A stretch of DNA of 64,000 nucleotides from contig NZ_CP073066.1 of NCBI RefSeq assembly GCF_018314255.1, positions 1,364,001-1,428,000 of the forward strand, written 5' to 3'. The DNA comes from Lentilactobacillus buchneri (lineage in GTDB: Bacteria > Bacillota > Bacilli > Lactobacillales > Lactobacillaceae). Made by a program: the position numbers and the translations under genes. Of the stretch, positions 1-8,096 are shown piece by piece (the stretch's first letter is position 1; every line of letters begins with the position of its first letter). The notes beneath the pieces are model-generated. The model did no database searches and had not been told where the DNA came from. It saw only the letters and a program-made list of their open reading frames with translations.

Positions 1-45
1 TAAAATACTTTTGATGAGAGAATGTTACATTTAATGTGTAAGGTA

Positions 46-75
46 TTAACTTTTAGATTGGCAATGGGGTACAAT
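46..75 (+). promoter_or_regulatory. Possible promoter of the pyridoxal-kinase operon
   Basis: A TACAAT -10 hexamer at 70-75 lies 18 bp after a weak TTAACT -35 at 46-51. It is 14 bp ahead of the first ATG of the downstream gene. The -35 is poor, so this is tentative. Confidence 0.3.
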
Positions 76-88
76 ATTTGTAACAAAC

Positions 89-964
89 ATGATTGGAAGG
101 ATGATCATTATCAAGCCGAGTGTATTAATTGCAGAAGATTTTTCCGCGGTCGGCAGGCTTTCGGCTACTGCCGCCATCGCCGTATTTTCAGCGTTTGGAC
201 TGCAAACGGCAACCTTGCCGACAGAACTGCTTTCAACTCAAACAGAAGGTTTTGGAACGCCTACTACTCAGAATACTGATTCTTTTATCAGGCGGGCAAC
301 TGGTCACTGGAATGGGTTGGATGATCTTCAATTTAATTCAGGAATCGTTGGTTACGTTGGTAAGATTAGTACGGCTAACCTTTTGTACGACTATCTCTCG
401 GGAGTTAGCCTGCCTGACCTGCTGATTGATCCGGTTTTGGGTGATCAGGGTAAAATGTATGCCGGCTTTGAACCTGGCTACTTGGATGCCATTAAGCGAC
501 TCGCATCAATTGCCACGATTATTACCCCAAACATTACCGAATTGGGGCTGCTCAGTGGAGAACGCCTCCGAGTTAATGCCAGTGATGACCGAATTCATCA
601 AGCTGTTACCGATTATCGTGAAGCGACCCACTCCAAAGCCAAGGTAATTGTCACCGGAGTCCACCGTGACGGTGGGATTGGCTGTGTCTATGTCAACGGC
701 GACCAACTCAAATGGGCCGGCTCGCCTTTAATCGGCGGTCATTTTTATGGCACCGGTGATCTATTTTCAGCACTGTTAATTGGGTATTTGAACTTTAAGC
801 TGGATTTTGATACAGCGGTTCAAAACGCAGTTATTGGGGTGTACGATGCGGTGAGTCTGACCAGCCGCGCACCACAGCACCAACGGAAATTTGGGTTGAA
901 TTTGACCAGGTCATTGTACAATGTGGCGAAGTTTACGTTAGGACAAACAGGGGAAGAAGTGTAA
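89..964 (+). CDS. pdxK: Pyridoxal/pyridoxine kinase (PfkB/ribokinase superfamily)
   Basis: It probably phosphorylates pyridoxal, pyridoxine or pyridoxamine with ATP in vitamin B6 salvage. In a 291-residue reading, the core motif DPVLGDQG is at 114-121, TPNITE at 146-151, and the anion-hole/catalytic GTGD at 221-224, where Asp224 would be the base. Length fits the family. The start is uncertain: ATG 89 has no ribosome binding site, and ATG 101 (287 aa) directly abuts a GGAAGG at 95-100. The next gene starts 3 bases after the stop, followed by an ECF S component, so this looks like a B6 uptake and salvage operon. The family also contains HMP kinases (ThiD), so the exact substrate is inference. 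Confidence 0.82.
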   Translation: MIGRMIIIKPSVLIAEDFSAVGRLSATAAIAVFSAFGLQTATLPTELLSTQTEGFGTPTTQNTDSFIRRATGHWNGLDDLQFNSGIVGYVGKISTANLLYDYLSGVSLPDLLIDPVLGDQGKMYAGFEPGYLDAIKRLASIATIITPNITELGLLSGERLRVNASDDRIHQAVTDYREATHSKAKVIVTGVHRDGGIGCVYVNGDQLKWAGSPLIGGHFYGTGDLFSALLIGYLNFKLDFDTAVQNAVIGVYDAVSLTSRAPQHQRKFGLNLTRSLYNVAKFTLGQTGEEV

Positions 965-967
965 AAG

Positions 968-1555
968 ATGGATTTACAAACAATCAAGCGTGATTTGTCG
1001 GCTGTCTTAACTGAATATTTTGAGCGGGTGACATTCCCGGAAAATGGCATTTTTGTGGTTGGCTGCAGTACCAGTGAAATTTCTGGTGACTGGAAGGGGA
1101 CTAATTCCAGATTGGACGTTGGTCGAGCCGTTGTGTCGACTTTGGAAGAATTTTTAATTCCACGCAATATTCATGTTGCCATTCAGGGCTGTGAGCACAT
1201 CAACCGGGCCCTCTTGGTTGAACGGAAGGTTGCCGAGCGCAATAATTTAGAAATTGTTTCCGTGGTTCCGGCAATGCATGCCGGTGGCGGTACGCAAGTC
1301 GCTGCTTATGAACGAATGGATGACCCAGTTGAAGTGGAGCACATCACGGCATTTGGCGGTATCGACATCGGGGGAACCGAGATTGGGATGCACGTTAAAT
1401 ACGTTCAGATTCCAGTCCGCATGACCAATCGCCGTGTCGGTGCGGCGAATGTGGTCTGCCTTTCTTCACGGCCAAAATTGATTGGCGGAAGTCGGGCCAA
1501 GTATGATTTTACTGAAGCAAATAAAGAAGATTATGTATTGGGAGGAAGTCAGTAA
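968..1555 (+). CDS. UPF0340 / TIGR01440 (DUF436) family protein
   Basis: This 195-residue protein matches the UPF0340 family from memory, especially the VVGCSTSEI segment near residue 31, the QGCEHINRAL segment near 78 and the PAMHAGGGTQVAAYE segment near 98. The biochemical function is not established. It lies 3 bases downstream of the pyridoxal-kinase gene and its TAATG stop/start overlaps the next gene, so the three are surely co-transcribed. The conserved Cys, His and Glu residues suggest a ligand or metal site. That last point is inference. Confidence 0.85.
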   Translation: MDLQTIKRDLSAVLTEYFERVTFPENGIFVVGCSTSEISGDWKGTNSRLDVGRAVVSTLEEFLIPRNIHVAIQGCEHINRALLVERKVAERNNLEIVSVVPAMHAGGGTQVAAYERMDDPVEVEHITAFGGIDIGGTEIGMHVKYVQIPVRMTNRRVGAANVVCLSSRPKLIGGSRAKYDFTEANKEDYVLGGSQ

Positions 1556-2067
1556 TGGATCGTAAAAGTGTAGGCGGCAAGGTCAGCAGTGATATTTTCA
1601 AGGTTGTTTTAACGGCGATGTTTATCGCCGTCACGGTTGCGATCAGCCGCTTTTTTATCATCCCAATTCCAATGACCCATGGCAATATCAATCTGTGTGA
1701 CGCTGGAATCTTTATCAGCGCGCTGTTGCTGGGACCGAGAGTCGGCGGAGTTGTCGGTGGTGCCAGTGGTTTCTTGTTGGACCTGATCTCCGGTTATGGT
1801 CAATATATGTGGTTTTCACTGATTGTCCACGGCGCAGAAGGCTTGATTGTCGGCTTGATCGCTGGTAAAAATACCGATCGCAAGTGGACCAAGCTGATCG
1901 CCGTTTCAGTCGGGATCGTCATTATGGTAATCGGCTATTTTGTGGCAGACTCGGTTCTGTATAACATTTATGCCGGCTATATTGGGATTGGCACCAACTT
2001 GATTCAAGGAGCAGTCGGTGCCTTAATTGCTTATTTGGTAACGCCACGGCTTAAGAAGCGCATCTAG
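1555..2067 (+). CDS. ECF transporter substrate-binding (S) component, probably for vitamin B6 or a pyrimidine precursor
   Basis: This is an integral membrane protein of 170 aa with about six hydrophobic segments. It would capture a vitamin and work with a shared EcfAA'T module that is not in this window. The segment around residues 40-75 (NLCDAGIF, then a glycine-rich stretch ending LLDLISGY) is typical of S components of the HmpT/PdxU/ThiT type. The start overlaps the upstream stop (TAATG) after a GGAGG site at 1540-1544. The kinase in the same operon favours pyridoxine or pyridoxal as ligand. Hydroxymethylpyrimidine is the main alternative. A terminator follows 21 bases after the stop. Confidence 0.82.
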   Translation: MDRKSVGGKVSSDIFKVVLTAMFIAVTVAISRFFIIPIPMTHGNINLCDAGIFISALLLGPRVGGVVGGASGFLLDLISGYGQYMWFSLIVHGAEGLIVGLIAGKNTDRKWTKLIAVSVGIVIMVIGYFVADSVLYNIYAGYIGIGTNLIQGAVGALIAYLVTPRLKKRI

Positions 2068-2088
2068 TATGAGGTAATCGTCATTTGG

Positions 2089-2116
2089 GTCTGCAGATTA
2101 TCCTGTAGACTTTTTT
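2089..2116 (+). terminator. Rho-independent terminator of the pdxK operon
   Basis: An 8-bp stem pairs GTCTGCAG (2089-2096) with CTGTAGAC (2103-2110, one G-U). The loop is 6 nt and six T follow. Confidence 0.85.
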
Positions 2117-2257
2117 GTTTTACAGCTTTAAGTGGCGTTGGAAAAGAGAATTTGAATTTTGTCTTGCCGAAATTGTAGTAATTCAGTGATGCCGTTGCGG
2201 GTAAACAGTGTTTGAGCTACCAAATTCGCCCGGTTAAAGTTCATCCTCAAAATAGCC

Positions 2258-2401
2258 GAGTCGCAGGCCGCCGGCATTGCCAGCAGTAGTGTCCATGCTG
2301 TTGAAGCGACTGAAAGTCGCGATTACAGCATCTTGGTATTTCGAGACTACAGGCTCGAAATCCAAGCCACTACAGCAGGCAGAGCCGGCGGCCTGCGACT
2401 C
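2258..2401. other. Large branched inverted-repeat element (three-way-junction fold), unknown function
   Basis: Positions 2258-2275 and 2384-2401 are a perfect 18-bp inverted repeat. The pairing continues inward to about 2291/2368 with four mismatches or wobbles. Two further hairpins sit inside. The first pairs 2295-2300 with 2326-2331 and carries a 6-bp GCGACT/AGTCGC hairpin with a GAA loop (2306-2320). The second pairs 2332-2336 with 2362-2366 and 2338-2345 with 2354-2361. The result is a three-way junction that either strand could form. It lies after the pdxK-operon terminator and before the pepC promoter, so it is not an obvious leader of either. It could be a non-coding RNA, a palindromic mobile repeat or a protein-binding DNA structure. 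Confidence 0.75.
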
Positions 2402-2468
2402 TGCGGCAGTAATCAGCACATCTAATAGATTTCTGTTGAACAAGTAAGCATAAGCAACAGATGCCACA

Positions 2469-2497
2469 TTGCGACCAACCAAGAAAAGATTTACAAT
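2469..2497 (+). promoter_or_regulatory. Promoter of pepC
   Basis: TTGCGA (2469-2474) and TACAAT (2492-2497) are separated by 17 bp, about 30 bases ahead of the pepC ATG. A GGAGGG ribosome binding site lies at 2514-2519. Confidence 0.75.
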
Positions 2498-2527
2498 ATG
2501 ACACAATTACATAGGAGGGATGTCTGA

Positions 2528-3853
2528 ATGACTGATAAGAATAGTGTTTTAACGGAGCAAGATTTTTCAGCACTCCACAATGATTTCAAGAATGCACCTA
2601 AGAGTGATGTGCTGTCGAAGATAATCGAACAAAACGGCATCAACCAAGCAGCTCAGGATCCGGATGCCCAAGTGCGATTGAATCCAGTATTTTCAGTGGA
2701 CCTCCAGACCGGTTCGGTGACCAACCAGAAGCAAAGTGGTCGCTGCTGGCTGTTTTCTTTGGTGAACACTTTACGGCATCAGTTTGCTGCTAAGTATAAG
2801 GTGAAGGATTTCAACCTTTCACAAAAATACCTGTTCTTCTGGGATAAAATTGAGCGCGCCAACATCTTCTATGACCGAATTTTAGCGACCGCCAGTCGGC
2901 CGGCTAATGACCGGGAAGTTGAAAATTATTTGAGCTTCCCTGGCGACGATGGCGGCCAATGGGCGATGGCAGCGGCATTGGTCCAAAAATATGGTGTGAT
3001 GCCGGTCAGTGATTTTCCGGAAACGGCGAACGTTGAGAATACCGGTGCTTTTGATACGGTTATGAACCGCAAACTGCGGATTGACGCTGCCAAACTGCGG
3101 TCGATGGTCAAGGATGAAAAGAGCGATGAGGCGATCAGTGTCGCTCGCAAACAAATGCTGAGTGAAGTCTACCGAATCACGGCCTATTCATTCGGTGAAC
3201 CACCGGCAACCGTTGATTTTGCCTATCGCGACGATGACAAAAAGTATCATCGGGTCTCCGGTCTACCCCCTCAACAATTCTATGATCAATACTTCGGTGT
3301 CGATTTGGATGATTATGTGGTGTTAGCTAATTCCCCGGAAAAAGATTACAACCAATTATATTCACTGCCAAGTCAAAATAACGTTGTCGGCGGCAAGCAG
3401 ATTGCCTTCTTAAATCTGCCGATGGACGTTTTAAAGGCCGCTACCATTGCCCAACTCAAGGATGGCGAAACGGTCTGGTTTGGCAACGATGTGCTTGAAC
3501 AAATGGACCGCAAGAAAGGCTATCTGGACAGTCACTTGTATCGCTACACGAAACTGTTCGATGTCGACTTGGAGATGGACAAGGCAGCCCGGCTGCAATA
3601 TCATCAAGCCGAAGTGTCGCACGCGATGACTTTCACTGGGGTTGACCTTGATGGTGAGACGCCCACTAAATGGAAAGTTGAAAATTCCTGGGGTGACAAG
3701 AATGGTGAGAAGGGCTACTTCACCATGAGTGACGATTGGATGGACGACTACGTCTACGAAGTCGTGGTCCACAAAAAATACCTTTCAGATGATCAAAAGG
3801 CCCTATTGAAGCAAGCACCAGTGGAGCTGCCGGCGTGGGACTCCTTGGCGTAG
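2528..3853 (+). CDS. pepC: Aminopeptidase C (C1B cysteine peptidase, bleomycin hydrolase family)
   Basis: PepC is a cytoplasmic thiol aminopeptidase that releases N-terminal residues from peptides brought in by transporters such as Opp. The protein has 441 residues, the usual length. The catalytic cysteine is in QSGRCWLF (Cys73), the histidine in the SHAMTF segment (His365) and the asparagine in ENSWGD (Asn386), so the papain-like triad is intact. The start follows a GGAGGG site with good spacing and its own promoter. A strong palindromic terminator follows, so it is monocistronic. Confidence 0.96.
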   Translation: MTDKNSVLTEQDFSALHNDFKNAPKSDVLSKIIEQNGINQAAQDPDAQVRLNPVFSVDLQTGSVTNQKQSGRCWLFSLVNTLRHQFAAKYKVKDFNLSQKYLFFWDKIERANIFYDRILATASRPANDREVENYLSFPGDDGGQWAMAAALVQKYGVMPVSDFPETANVENTGAFDTVMNRKLRIDAAKLRSMVKDEKSDEAISVARKQMLSEVYRITAYSFGEPPATVDFAYRDDDKKYHRVSGLPPQQFYDQYFGVDLDDYVVLANSPEKDYNQLYSLPSQNNVVGGKQIAFLNLPMDVLKAATIAQLKDGETVWFGNDVLEQMDRKKGYLDSHLYRYTKLFDVDLEMDKAARLQYHQAEVSHAMTFTGVDLDGETPTKWKVENSWGDKNGEKGYFTMSDDWMDDYVYEVVVHKKYLSDDQKALLKQAPVELPAWDSLA

Positions 3854-3920
3854 GGTTGAAGCTGAATGGCTTGATGCAAATTAGACGTTGCCTAAATTGA
3901 TTTAGAAGAATATTAGGTTA

Positions 3921-3956
3921 TCAAAAAGGGAATCCCAGCTGGGATTCCCTTTTTGA
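3921..3956 (+). terminator. Terminator of pepC
   Basis: A perfect palindrome pairs AAAAAGGGAATCCCA with its complement and runs into five T. It is symmetrical, so it could work in both directions. Confidence 0.9.
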
Positions 3957-3980
3957 TGTCTTGGATAACTAATTTTCTTC

Positions 3981-5355
3981 GGTTCTTCGTCAACTGTTGT
4001 TGGTGAACAAAATATTGGAGTTCTAATCACTTGGTGATTAGAGCTCTTTTTGTATGAACTCGAAAAGCGAACAGCACTCTTAGCCGGAATCTGAAGAAGT
4101 TTCGGTAACCAAATCCAGTGCGTTTAATGACTTTAATCTTGTTGTTTGAACCTTCTAAGGGCCCGTTGGTGTAATGGTGAGTAAAGGTATTGCCAATTTC
4201 ATCATGATGAGTCGCTAGGGTCTGGAGGGTTGCCAACATCTCTTCCGAGCAGCCCTCTAAGTGATGGAATACTTGATTATAGTTGGGCCAATCACGGTTT
4301 TTGATGGTTTCACGTAACCGATTCATCACGTTGTAAGTTTGCTTGAGCTCGGGATCAATGTCCAATAAAGCATCAACCACATCAGTGGCAGTCGCTGGAT
4401 AAGGGAAGTTTGTCCACTTACGGAAAGCTTCGTAGTTGAGGTGATTTTCCGGCGTTAATAATAGTTTCCAATAGCGTTTTAGGGCGTGATACTCGCGTGA
4501 GGAAGTCGCCAGGGTTTTCATGAGGCGCACCCGCGTCTTATTAAAAGCTCGATTTAAAGCGTTAACCAAGTGGAACGGATCGATGACAACGATGGCGTTC
4601 GGAAAGATCTGCCCCACCAATTTGGGATAGGTATAGTTCATATCGGTGACGATAATTTTCACATTTTCTCGCGCAGCCTGGTCGTAATGCTGGAAATACT
4701 TTTGAAGCTGATAGATGGTCCTAAAGGGTAACAGGTCGATCAATTCGTGGGTTTCCGCGTCCATAAATTCAAAGCTCATCGCGTCGGTGGCGCTCTTAGT
4801 GCTTTTAACTTCGTCCATGAGGAGAACTTTTGGTAAATAGTGCCAGTTGGTTTGAAAGTCCCGTTCAGCGCGCAAGAGCTGCCGACCAACGAATGAATCC
4901 GAAGTGGATAACTCATCGGCAATGTGTTTGAGCGAAACCGGTTCGGTCAGTTTTTCTAAGCATTGTTTGCGGGTCGTATTTGAAATCGTGCAGTGTTTCG
5001 GCACCGCATTCGTCTGCGCCAGGAAATTGGTATGACAAGCCTTACAGTGAAAGTTTCGCCGATTGAGACACAGGATAACGGTGCTGCCCAATGTTTTTGC
5101 GAATCTAATGGTGGTCTTCCGCCAACCATAGCCAATAATTTGGTGATCATTGATAATCCCACAATTGCGGCATGCCTTGGGGGTGTAGTTTAGGGACCCC
5201 ACCAATCGAATCACTCCATCATCACCCACTTGTCCTTCCTCAATTATTAAGTGTTCATCATCTATTCCTAACAACATTTTCGTAGTATCATTTGACATAG
5301 GGCATTTCCTTTCTTGACTTAATTCTGTGGTGGGAGCAAGTTAACGGACGGGAGA
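3981..5355 (-). mobile_element. ISL3-family insertion sequence; one recognisable end
   Basis: The element carries one transposase on the minus strand. At the transposase 3' side a typical ISL3-like terminal sequence starts at 3981 (GGTTCTTCGTCAACTGTTGT). Only a weak counterpart (AGTTAACG near 5338-5345) can be seen at the other side, inside or at the end of the next gene. The right boundary is therefore a guess. No 8-bp target duplication could be identified by eye. Confidence 0.6.
4027..5298 (-). CDS. ISL3-family transposase
   Basis: This 423-residue protein is a DDE transposase. The N-terminal part has a four-cysteine zinc-binding motif (CRNC near 43-46 and CKAC near 84-87) and a helix-turn-helix around 115-140. 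Candidate catalytic residues are the Asp of LLMDEV, the Asp of VVIDPFH and the Glu of GPLEGSNNKIK. The C-terminal part has the usual family sequence (KRTGFGYRNF). It appears full length and has no internal stop, so it may be active if both element ends are intact. A GAAAGGAAA sequence precedes the ATG. Confidence 0.93.
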   Translation of the reverse strand: MSNDTTKMLLGIDDEHLIIEEGQVGDDGVIRLVGSLNYTPKACRNCGIINDHQIIGYGWRKTTIRFAKTLGSTVILCLNRRNFHCKACHTNFLAQTNAVPKHCTISNTTRKQCLEKLTEPVSLKHIADELSTSDSFVGRQLLRAERDFQTNWHYLPKVLLMDEVKSTKSATDAMSFEFMDAETHELIDLLPFRTIYQLQKYFQHYDQAARENVKIIVTDMNYTYPKLVGQIFPNAIVVIDPFHLVNALNRAFNKTRVRLMKTLATSSREYHALKRYWKLLLTPENHLNYEAFRKWTNFPYPATATDVVDALLDIDPELKQTYNVMNRLRETIKNRDWPNYNQVFHHLEGCSEEMLATLQTLATHHDEIGNTFTHHYTNGPLEGSNNKIKVIKRTGFGYRNFFRFRLRVLFAFRVHTKRALITK

Positions 5356-7230
5356 TGTCCGCTTTTTTATTCTAATGATAAACAAAAAATCTGTCATCAG
5401 TAATAGATAAAAATCTATTACCAACAACAGATATTGTAGAACCTTTTCTTCATCCTGCAATTCATTCGAATAAATCAACAACCGCTGAGCATAACTTGGA
5501 TGATCAAACGTAGAATTGATGGTTGATTGAAGCTCAGTTAAGTTGTCAGTAATAATCCCGTCAACGTTCAAGAATAGCATTCGGGTCATGTCGTCTTCGT
5601 CATCGACCGTCCAGGCATACACTTGTTGGTGGTGGAAATGCGCCTCGTTGACAAACGTTTCGTTCAACGTGGTTTCTTCCATGGTGTAAGCATTGGCCTT
5701 GGTTTGGGGGAACGAGAAGTTGTACGGCAAAATATAGCTGACAAATAATTTAGGAGCCTGCTTCTTTAAGCCGCTGATCACATGATAATCCAGTGAATGG
5801 ATCCGATCGTGATCCCGCAGCAGGCGGTTTTCGTAACGTTTAATAAATAGCTGCAGCATGTTTTGACTATCGTGACGAGTAGTTTTAATTTCAACCAATA
5901 GCTTTTGGTGATCATGTTCAGCAGCCCGCAGATACTGATTAAAGCTGGCAATGTGGGCCGTGTGGCCGTTCTCATGAACTTTCATCTTGGTCATTTGGGA
6001 GAGGGTCAATTGATAAGGATCTTTATTCACCCCGGCCAGGTTCCACAGATTTTCATCGTGCATGACCACAAATTGATGATCGCGGGTTTCGTGGAGGTCC
6101 ATTTCAACGTAATCAGGCTTTTCTTTGCTGGTTTTGTTCAACGCCGGAATTGTATTTTGAACACCGTTACCGTCATCTACCCCACGGTGGGAAATCGTGA
6201 TGGGTTTGGTCAGCAGTGCTCCTTGAAGATAGACAGCATTAAAGGCCACGTCTCCGACCAAAAACAGGCCAATCAGAAGGGCTCCCATGACCCGCCGACC
6301 AATCCGTCGCTTTCGGGGTAAACGGACCACAGCCGCCGTTGAATGCCATTTGGACTCATCCAAGACCATTAACAAGATGAGCATGAAGACAACCACACTA
6401 AACGAGGCGACAATTCGTTGCCAGACGGTCAACAGGCCCATGTTGGTGACCGCACCAACAAAGCTAATCACTTTTGACTGGGCATCCAGGTAAGTCTGGA
6501 AAAGGTAAAGTAAATACGATACCAAGGTCGTTGACGCGAAGCTGATGATTCCCAGTACGAAGATCCGCCAGAGATACTGCCAGGTATTGTGGCTGGTCAA
6601 CTGCCAGCTGTTCTTGGCGGCTTCCAGGCCCTTTTGATGGTGAATAATCATCATCGGCAGGACTTGGATCAGTCGAATTCCCAAGTAAAAGACGGCAACG
6701 CCCAGGACTGTGAGCAGGATTGCAATCAACGGATTCTTTTCCAAATCGTCCAAGATAAAGACGGGGATGGTCGCTTTTGAAAGCAGTGGTGAGTTCAGGT
6801 AGGCAACTGAAAATGGCAGAACTAAAATAAAATAGCCAATAAAGAACAGGAAGCTGCCCAGTCGCAATCCACGCATGTCATGGATGGCAATTTTAAAAAC
6901 TCCCCAGAGACTCAAATTTTGTTTGAGGGCGATGTTGTTAATCCCAGAGAGCAGAAACGCGAACTGCCAAAAGACCATCGCAAAGATAACCAGCAGCAAA
7001 ATGAACAGTTCCACCACCGCCAGTGGTCGTTGGGTCAAAAGCCAGACCGCATTCGTATACGATAAGTAGGGGATCCGGTTCACTTGGAGAATCAGGCCAG
7101 TCATATACTGCATGATTGGCACAACAACGATGCCCAACAGTAGATTAATCACAATAACTAAACTGACGTAAGCCCCCCAATTCTGAAAAAACGTTCTGAT
7201 TGACCGCTGTAATAGTTTGTTGCCCTTCAT
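5341..7230 (-). CDS. Membrane-anchored glycerophosphodiester phosphodiesterase
   Basis: The enzyme would hydrolyse glycerophosphodiesters, or glycerol-phosphate polymers such as lipoteichoic acid, at the outer face of the membrane. Of 629 residues the first roughly 330 form about eight hydrophobic segments (the GDPD N-terminal membrane domain). From residue 345 a GDPD domain follows with the HRG motif, VEMDLHETRD and MHDEN. A last hydrophobic segment near 595-615 is unusual at the C terminus and ends in a short basic tail. The final codons lie beside the ISL3 copy, so the C terminus may have been altered by that insertion. No ribosome binding site problem is seen at the ATG (AAGAAGG upstream). 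Confidence 0.88.
   Translation of the reverse strand: MKGNKLLQRSIRTFFQNWGAYVSLVIVINLLLGIVVVPIMQYMTGLILQVNRIPYLSYTNAVWLLTQRPLAVVELFILLLVIFAMVFWQFAFLLSGINNIALKQNLSLWGVFKIAIHDMRGLRLGSFLFFIGYFILVLPFSVAYLNSPLLSKATIPVFILDDLEKNPLIAILLTVLGVAVFYLGIRLIQVLPMMIIHHQKGLEAAKNSWQLTSHNTWQYLWRIFVLGIISFASTTLVSYLLYLFQTYLDAQSKVISFVGAVTNMGLLTVWQRIVASFSVVVFMLILLMVLDESKWHSTAAVVRLPRKRRIGRRVMGALLIGLFLVGDVAFNAVYLQGALLTKPITISHRGVDDGNGVQNTIPALNKTSKEKPDYVEMDLHETRDHQFVVMHDENLWNLAGVNKDPYQLTLSQMTKMKVHENGHTAHIASFNQYLRAAEHDHQKLLVEIKTTRHDSQNMLQLFIKRYENRLLRDHDRIHSLDYHVISGLKKQAPKLFVSYILPYNFSFPQTKANAYTMEETTLNETFVNEAHFHHQQVYAWTVDDEDDMTRMLFLNVDGIITDNLTELQSTINSTFDHPSYAQRLLIYSNELQDEEKVLQYLLLVIDFYLLLMTDFLFIIRIKKRTSPVR
5345..5368 (+). 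terminator. Possible rightward terminator-like hairpin
   Basis: CGGAC (5345-5349) pairs with GTCCG (5357-5361), followed by CTTTTTT. It lies within the last codons of the leftward phosphodiesterase gene, so it would only stop rightward transcription. The stem is short. Confidence 0.3.
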
Positions 7231-7348
7231 GTTCGAATACCTTCTTTGATCAAGTTGAATGGTTTTATCCTACCATAACTGACTGTTTAACAGCGAAATA
7301 AGGCCCGGGGGCTGGTAACGCGCTCCTTTTGAGGCTTACGCAGGATAC

Positions 7349-7382
7349 AAAAAAACAACGGCAAAAGTGATTCTGCCATTGT
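7349..7382 (-). terminator. Terminator of the lipoprotein gene
   Basis: On the minus strand CAATGGCA pairs with TGCCGTTG (one G-U) and is followed by seven T. It begins 19 bases after the lipoprotein stop. Confidence 0.8.
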
Positions 7383-7400
7383 CTCTTCTGGTAAAATTAA

Positions 7401-7958
7401 TTAGTCTTTGGGCGTTACCCAAACTTGGGGAGCCGGATCGTTATCCAGGTTTCGAACGACCTTATAGCCGGTCACTGCCAGCTTAGACTGGTGGTTCTTG
7501 CCGCTAACGGTATTTTTCACTGAAATTGTCTGATGCATTGGGATATCCGAAAGTTTACCCTTCATGTAAATCACCGGTTTGTCAGCCGAGTCATTCTTGA
7601 AGGTGTACTTCAAAGTTCCCTGTTTGTCCAGATCATTTGCCTGCTTAGCTTCACTGTAGGTCTTGTACATCTTGTTGACACTGTAAATGGTCACGGTATG
7701 GTTCTTAGAATTGAATTTGTAGGCATCGATGCCTGATTTACTGTTGTAATTAATCGAACCATTCATGTACCAAAGATTATCGCTTGATGTTAACAGTTGC
7801 TTAGCGGATTTATCTTGAGTCTCGTTTTGCATGCTGGCCTTATTAGAATTGTTGTTGGAACTCTTATTTGAAGAACTGCTGCAGCCAGCCAAAATTAGTG
7901 CAAAGCTTGCAACAACCGCCAAGATGGCAGCTAATGATCTGTGCTTTTTCATTTCCAT
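7401..7958 (-). CDS. Secreted lipoprotein of unknown function
   Basis: The protein has 185 residues from the ATG at 7956-7958, chosen because GAGGTG lies a few bases upstream. An in-frame ATG at 7950 is the alternative. The N terminus is a lipoprotein signal peptide with lipobox LAGC near residue 30. A Ser/Asn/Lys-rich linker follows and then a compact domain of about 120 residues with many beta-strand-like stretches. No known catalytic motif was recognised. It is monocistronic with its own terminator. Confidence 0.75.
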   Translation of the reverse strand: MEMKKHRSLAAILAVVASFALILAGCSSSSNKSSNNNSNKASMQNETQDKSAKQLLTSSDNLWYMNGSINYNSKSGIDAYKFNSKNHTVTIYSVNKMYKTYSEAKQANDLDKQGTLKYTFKNDSADKPVIYMKGKLSDIPMHQTISVKNTVSGKNHQSKLAVTGYKVVRNLDNDPAPQVWVTPKD

Positions 7959-8096
7959 AATCACCTCATACGTTGAAATTATCACATAATACTGTCAAAA
8001 TCTAGTAGTAGCGTTCAATATTAATAATTGATACAAAAGTTTAACAAGATCGCAACTTCAAAAAGGGTAAAATTTAGTAGAGGGGAGGCAATTCAA

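Noticed and set aside
2234..2506. 90-codon open frame on the minus strand through the folded element
   Set aside because: It has no ATG near its start and no ribosome binding site, and most of it lies in the inverted-repeat arms. Structure explains it better than coding.
7270..7330. GC-rich stretch (GAGCGCG... on the minus strand) resembling the left base of the variable-core hairpins
   Set aside because: No long apical stem or right arm could be found nearby, so it was not counted as a sixth copy.
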